Part shown: positions 23,181-24,333 of the stretch, piece after piece
Numbering within the stretch: position 1 is the stretch's first letter
How the letters are laid out: every line of letters starts with the position of its first letter
Assembly (NCBI GenBank): GCA_036475545.1
Contig: JAZGAE010000044.1
Span: 1-24,333, forward strand
Direction of reading: 5' to 3'
DNA: 24,333 nucleotides
Source: JAZGAE01 sp036475545
Lineage (GTDB): Bacteria; Pseudomonadota; Alphaproteobacteria; DATDPM01
Notes under the pieces: model-generated
Databases searched by the model: none
The model's input: only the letters and a program-made list of their open reading frames with translations
What the model was told of the DNA's origin: nothing
Translations under genes and position numbers: made by a program

Positions 23181-23254
23181 GCCGCCGCGGCGAGATGGCG
23201 ATGCCGGCCTTCGGGCTGTACCTCGTCACCCGGGCGCCGAGGCGGGCCGGGTGA
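23126..23254 (+). repeat. Duplicated lgt 3' end (two 55-bp copies, 74 bases apart)
   Basis: Copy A is 23126-23180 (the real end of lgt) and copy B is 23200-23254; aligned without gaps they differ at five positions. Both end in CCGGGTGA. In copy A the TGA stops lgt; in copy B the same GTGA holds the midA GTG start. The simplest reading is that lgt and midA once overlapped by GTGA and a duplication separated them. Confidence 0.85.
23177..23254 (+). CDS. Possible 25-residue coupling mini-ORF between lgt and midA
   Basis: GTG at 23177 overlaps the lgt TGA (GTGA), and the frame runs as VSRRGEMAMPAFGLYLVTRAPRRAG to a TGA at 23252-23254 that overlaps the midA GTG (GTGA). An internal ATG at 23195 is another possible start. 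The C-terminal part is the duplicated end of Lgt. It may have no function as a peptide but could pass ribosomes from lgt to midA. This is inferred from layout only. Confidence 0.35.
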   Translation: MSRRGEMAMPAFGLYLVTRAPRRAG

Positions 23255-24333
23255 CCCCCCTCGGGGAGGTCCTGCGCCGGCGAATCGAGCGGGACGGCCC
23301 CATCACCGTGGCCGAGTACATGGCCCAGGCCCTCGGCCACCCGCAGCACGGCTACTACATGCGCCGTCCCCCCTTCGGCGCGAGCGGCGACTTCGTCACG
23401 GCGCCCGAGGTGAGCCAGATGTTCGGCGAGATCGTCGGGCTGTGGTGCGTCGCGACCTGGGAGCAGATGGGCCGCCCCGAGCCGTTCGCGCTGATCGAGC
23501 TCGGCCCCGGGCGCGGCACGCTGATTGCCGACGTGCTCCACGCAGCGCACGTGCGGCCCGCGTTCCTGGCCGCCGCGCGGGTGCGCCTGGTCGAGACCAG
23601 CCCGGCGTTGACCGCGGCCCAGCGCCGGGCGCTGGCGGGCCGGGGCGGCAGCTGGCACCAGACCTTCGCCCAGGCCGCGGCCGGCGACGCCGCGGAGGCG
23701 GGTGCCGCGGAGGCGGGCGTCGCGGAGGCGGGTGCCGACCATCCGATCCTGGTCATCGCCAACGAGTTCTTCGACGCCCTTCCGGTCCACCAGCTGGTGC
23801 GCACCGATGCCGGCTGGCGCGAGCGGCTGGTGGGGTTCGACGCCGACAGCGGCCGATTCCGGTTCCAACAGGAGACAAAGGAGACACCGTTGAGCCGTCT
23901 CCTGCCGCCGGGGCTAAAGGAGACACCTGCGGGGAGTGTCTTCGAGGTGTCCCCCTTGGGCCGCGGGCCGGCGGGCGAGATAAAGGAGACGCCTGCGGGG
24001 AGTGTCTTCGGGGTGTCCCCCTTGGGCCGCGGGCCGGCGGGCGAGATAAAGGAGACGCCTGCGGGAAGTATCTTCGAGGTGTCTCCCTTGGGCCGCGGGC
24101 TGGCGGGCGAGATCGGCGCGCGCCTGGCGGCCTCGGGCGGCGCGGCGCTGATCATCGACTACGGCCACGGCGCGAGCGCGATCGGTGAGACCCTCCAGGC
24201 GGTGCGCCGGCCTGACTATGCAGCCGTGCTCGACGACCCGGGCGAGGCCGACATCCCCGCCCACGTGGACTTCGAGGCCTTGGCGCGGGCGGCCCAACAG
24301 GCCGGCGCCAGGGCCCACGGCCCGCTGCCGCAG
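23251..24333 (+). CDS. MidA/NDUFAF7-family SAM-dependent methyltransferase, 3'-truncated, with internal repeats
   Basis: The first 361 codons are visible and open to the window end. MidA/NDUFAF7 proteins are Arg methyltransferases linked to assembly of respiratory complex I in eukaryotes; the bacterial role is less clear. Seen: RIERDGPITVAEYMAQAL (11-28), HPQHGYYMRRPPFGASGDFVTAPEVSQMFGE (within 30-60), SAM motif IELGPGRGTLIAD (82-94), VIANEFFDALPVHQ (168-181), IIDYGH (301-306) and HVDFEALARAA (338-348). Unusual features are three tandem 22-residue units at 223-288 starting KETPAGS and containing VSPLGRG, and three AEAG-x units at 148-162. Normal relatives have one EVSP segment at this place. 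The start GTG at 23251 overlaps the upstream mini-ORF stop. Confidence 0.88.
   Translation, partial: MTPLGEVLRRRIERDGPITVAEYMAQALGHPQHGYYMRRPPFGASGDFVTAPEVSQMFGEIVGLWCVATWEQMGRPEPFALIELGPGRGTLIADVLHAAHVRPAFLAAARVRLVETSPALTAAQRRALAGRGGSWHQTFAQAAAGDAAEAGAAEAGVAEAGADHPILVIANEFFDALPVHQLVRTDAGWRERLVGFDADSGRFRFQQETKETPLSRLLPPGLKETPAGSVFEVSPLGRGPAGEIKETPAGSVFGVSPLGRGPAGEIKETPAGSIFEVSPLGRGLAGEIGARLAASGGAALIIDYGHGASAIGETLQAVRRPDYAAVLDDPGEADIPAHVDFEALARAAQQAGARAHGPLPQ
23692..23736 (+). repeat. Three 15-bp tandem units inside midA
   Basis: GCGGAGGCGGGTGCC at 23692-23706, a copy with two changes at 23707-23721, and an identical copy at 23722-23736. They encode AEAGA-AEAGV-AEAGA, in a linker just before the conserved VIANEFFDALP. 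Units are whole codons, so gain or loss keeps the frame. Confidence 0.9.
23916..24113 (+). repeat. Three 66-bp tandem palindromic units inside midA
   Basis: Units at 23916-23981, 23982-24047 and 24048-24113 are each 66 bases and nearly identical. Each holds an imperfect palindrome: AAAGGAGACACC (or GACGCC) at the start and GGTGTCCCCCTT (or GGTGTCTCCCTT) about 18 bases later. A further AAAGGAGACACC at about 23877-23888 marks a partial fourth arm. The array is in frame, giving 22 residues per unit. There are no spacers, so it is not a CRISPR array. Confidence 0.95.

Noticed and set aside
23916..24113. CRISPR array
   Set aside because: The repeats are 66 bases, adjacent without unique spacers, palindromic and in frame within a conserved enzyme gene. 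No cas genes are present.

Overview
ORGANISM. The window is very GC-rich and gene-dense, with many 1-4 base overlaps between genes, and it looks like chromosome of an alphaproteobacterium, probably Rhodospirillales-like. The evidence is a phasin (polyhydroxyalkanoate granules), a MarR regulator followed by an OmpR-type regulator and an EnvZ-like kinase (the PetP-PetR arrangement), HldD (heptose LPS) next to Lgt and a MidA-type methyltransferase, and a YbjN-ProC pair beside a UbiK/BMFP-type protein. No rRNA, tRNA, CRISPR array, phage or plasmid gene was seen. Taxonomy is inferred from gene content only. LAYOUT 1-4255: uvrB (5' end outside the window) converges on nfi (endonuclease V), sharing a CTAG stop; msrB is divergent from nfi and converges on a PfkB-family sugar kinase. 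4256-6749: a tight four-gene unit of two DUF1538 membrane proteins, a PII-like protein and a two-CBS protein; this is the least understood system here. 6752-7017: a 266-bp MITE-like element with 33/34-bp terminal inverted repeats and TA ends; a degenerate relative lies at 4289-4381. 7107-8930: a CaCA-family cation exchanger and an SDR with the Asp/Tyr/Lys signature of pteridine reductases. 8931-9412: an unusually AT-rich gap with DnaA-box-like motifs and a uvrC promoter carrying a LexA-like box. 9413-14740: uvrC, pgsA, mobB, moeA, moaD, moaE (repair, phospholipid, then molybdenum cofactor). 14765-18359: ilvE divergent from petP-petR-kinase, where petP and petR both look leaderless. 18384-19193: phasin with a complete promoter, two matching palindromic operators and intrinsic terminators. 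19203-21240: ubiK-like, ybjN-like and proC on the minus strand, with a 383-base repeat-bearing gap. 21362-24333: hldD, lgt and midA (3' end outside the window), with recent-looking duplications at the lgt-midA junction and inside midA. HOW IT FITS TOGETHER. Three repair genes (uvrB, nfi, uvrC) and msrB concern damage; uvrC carries a candidate SOS box. mobB-moeA-moaD-moaE supply late molybdopterin steps. hldD, lgt and pgsA serve the envelope. The DUF1538-PII-CBS unit reads as a membrane transport module (inferred) gated by adenine nucleotides. The repeats (three 66-bp in-frame units in midA, a 55-bp copy of the lgt end, a 36-bp copy of the ubiK tail, and the MITE) show that short duplications are common in this genome.
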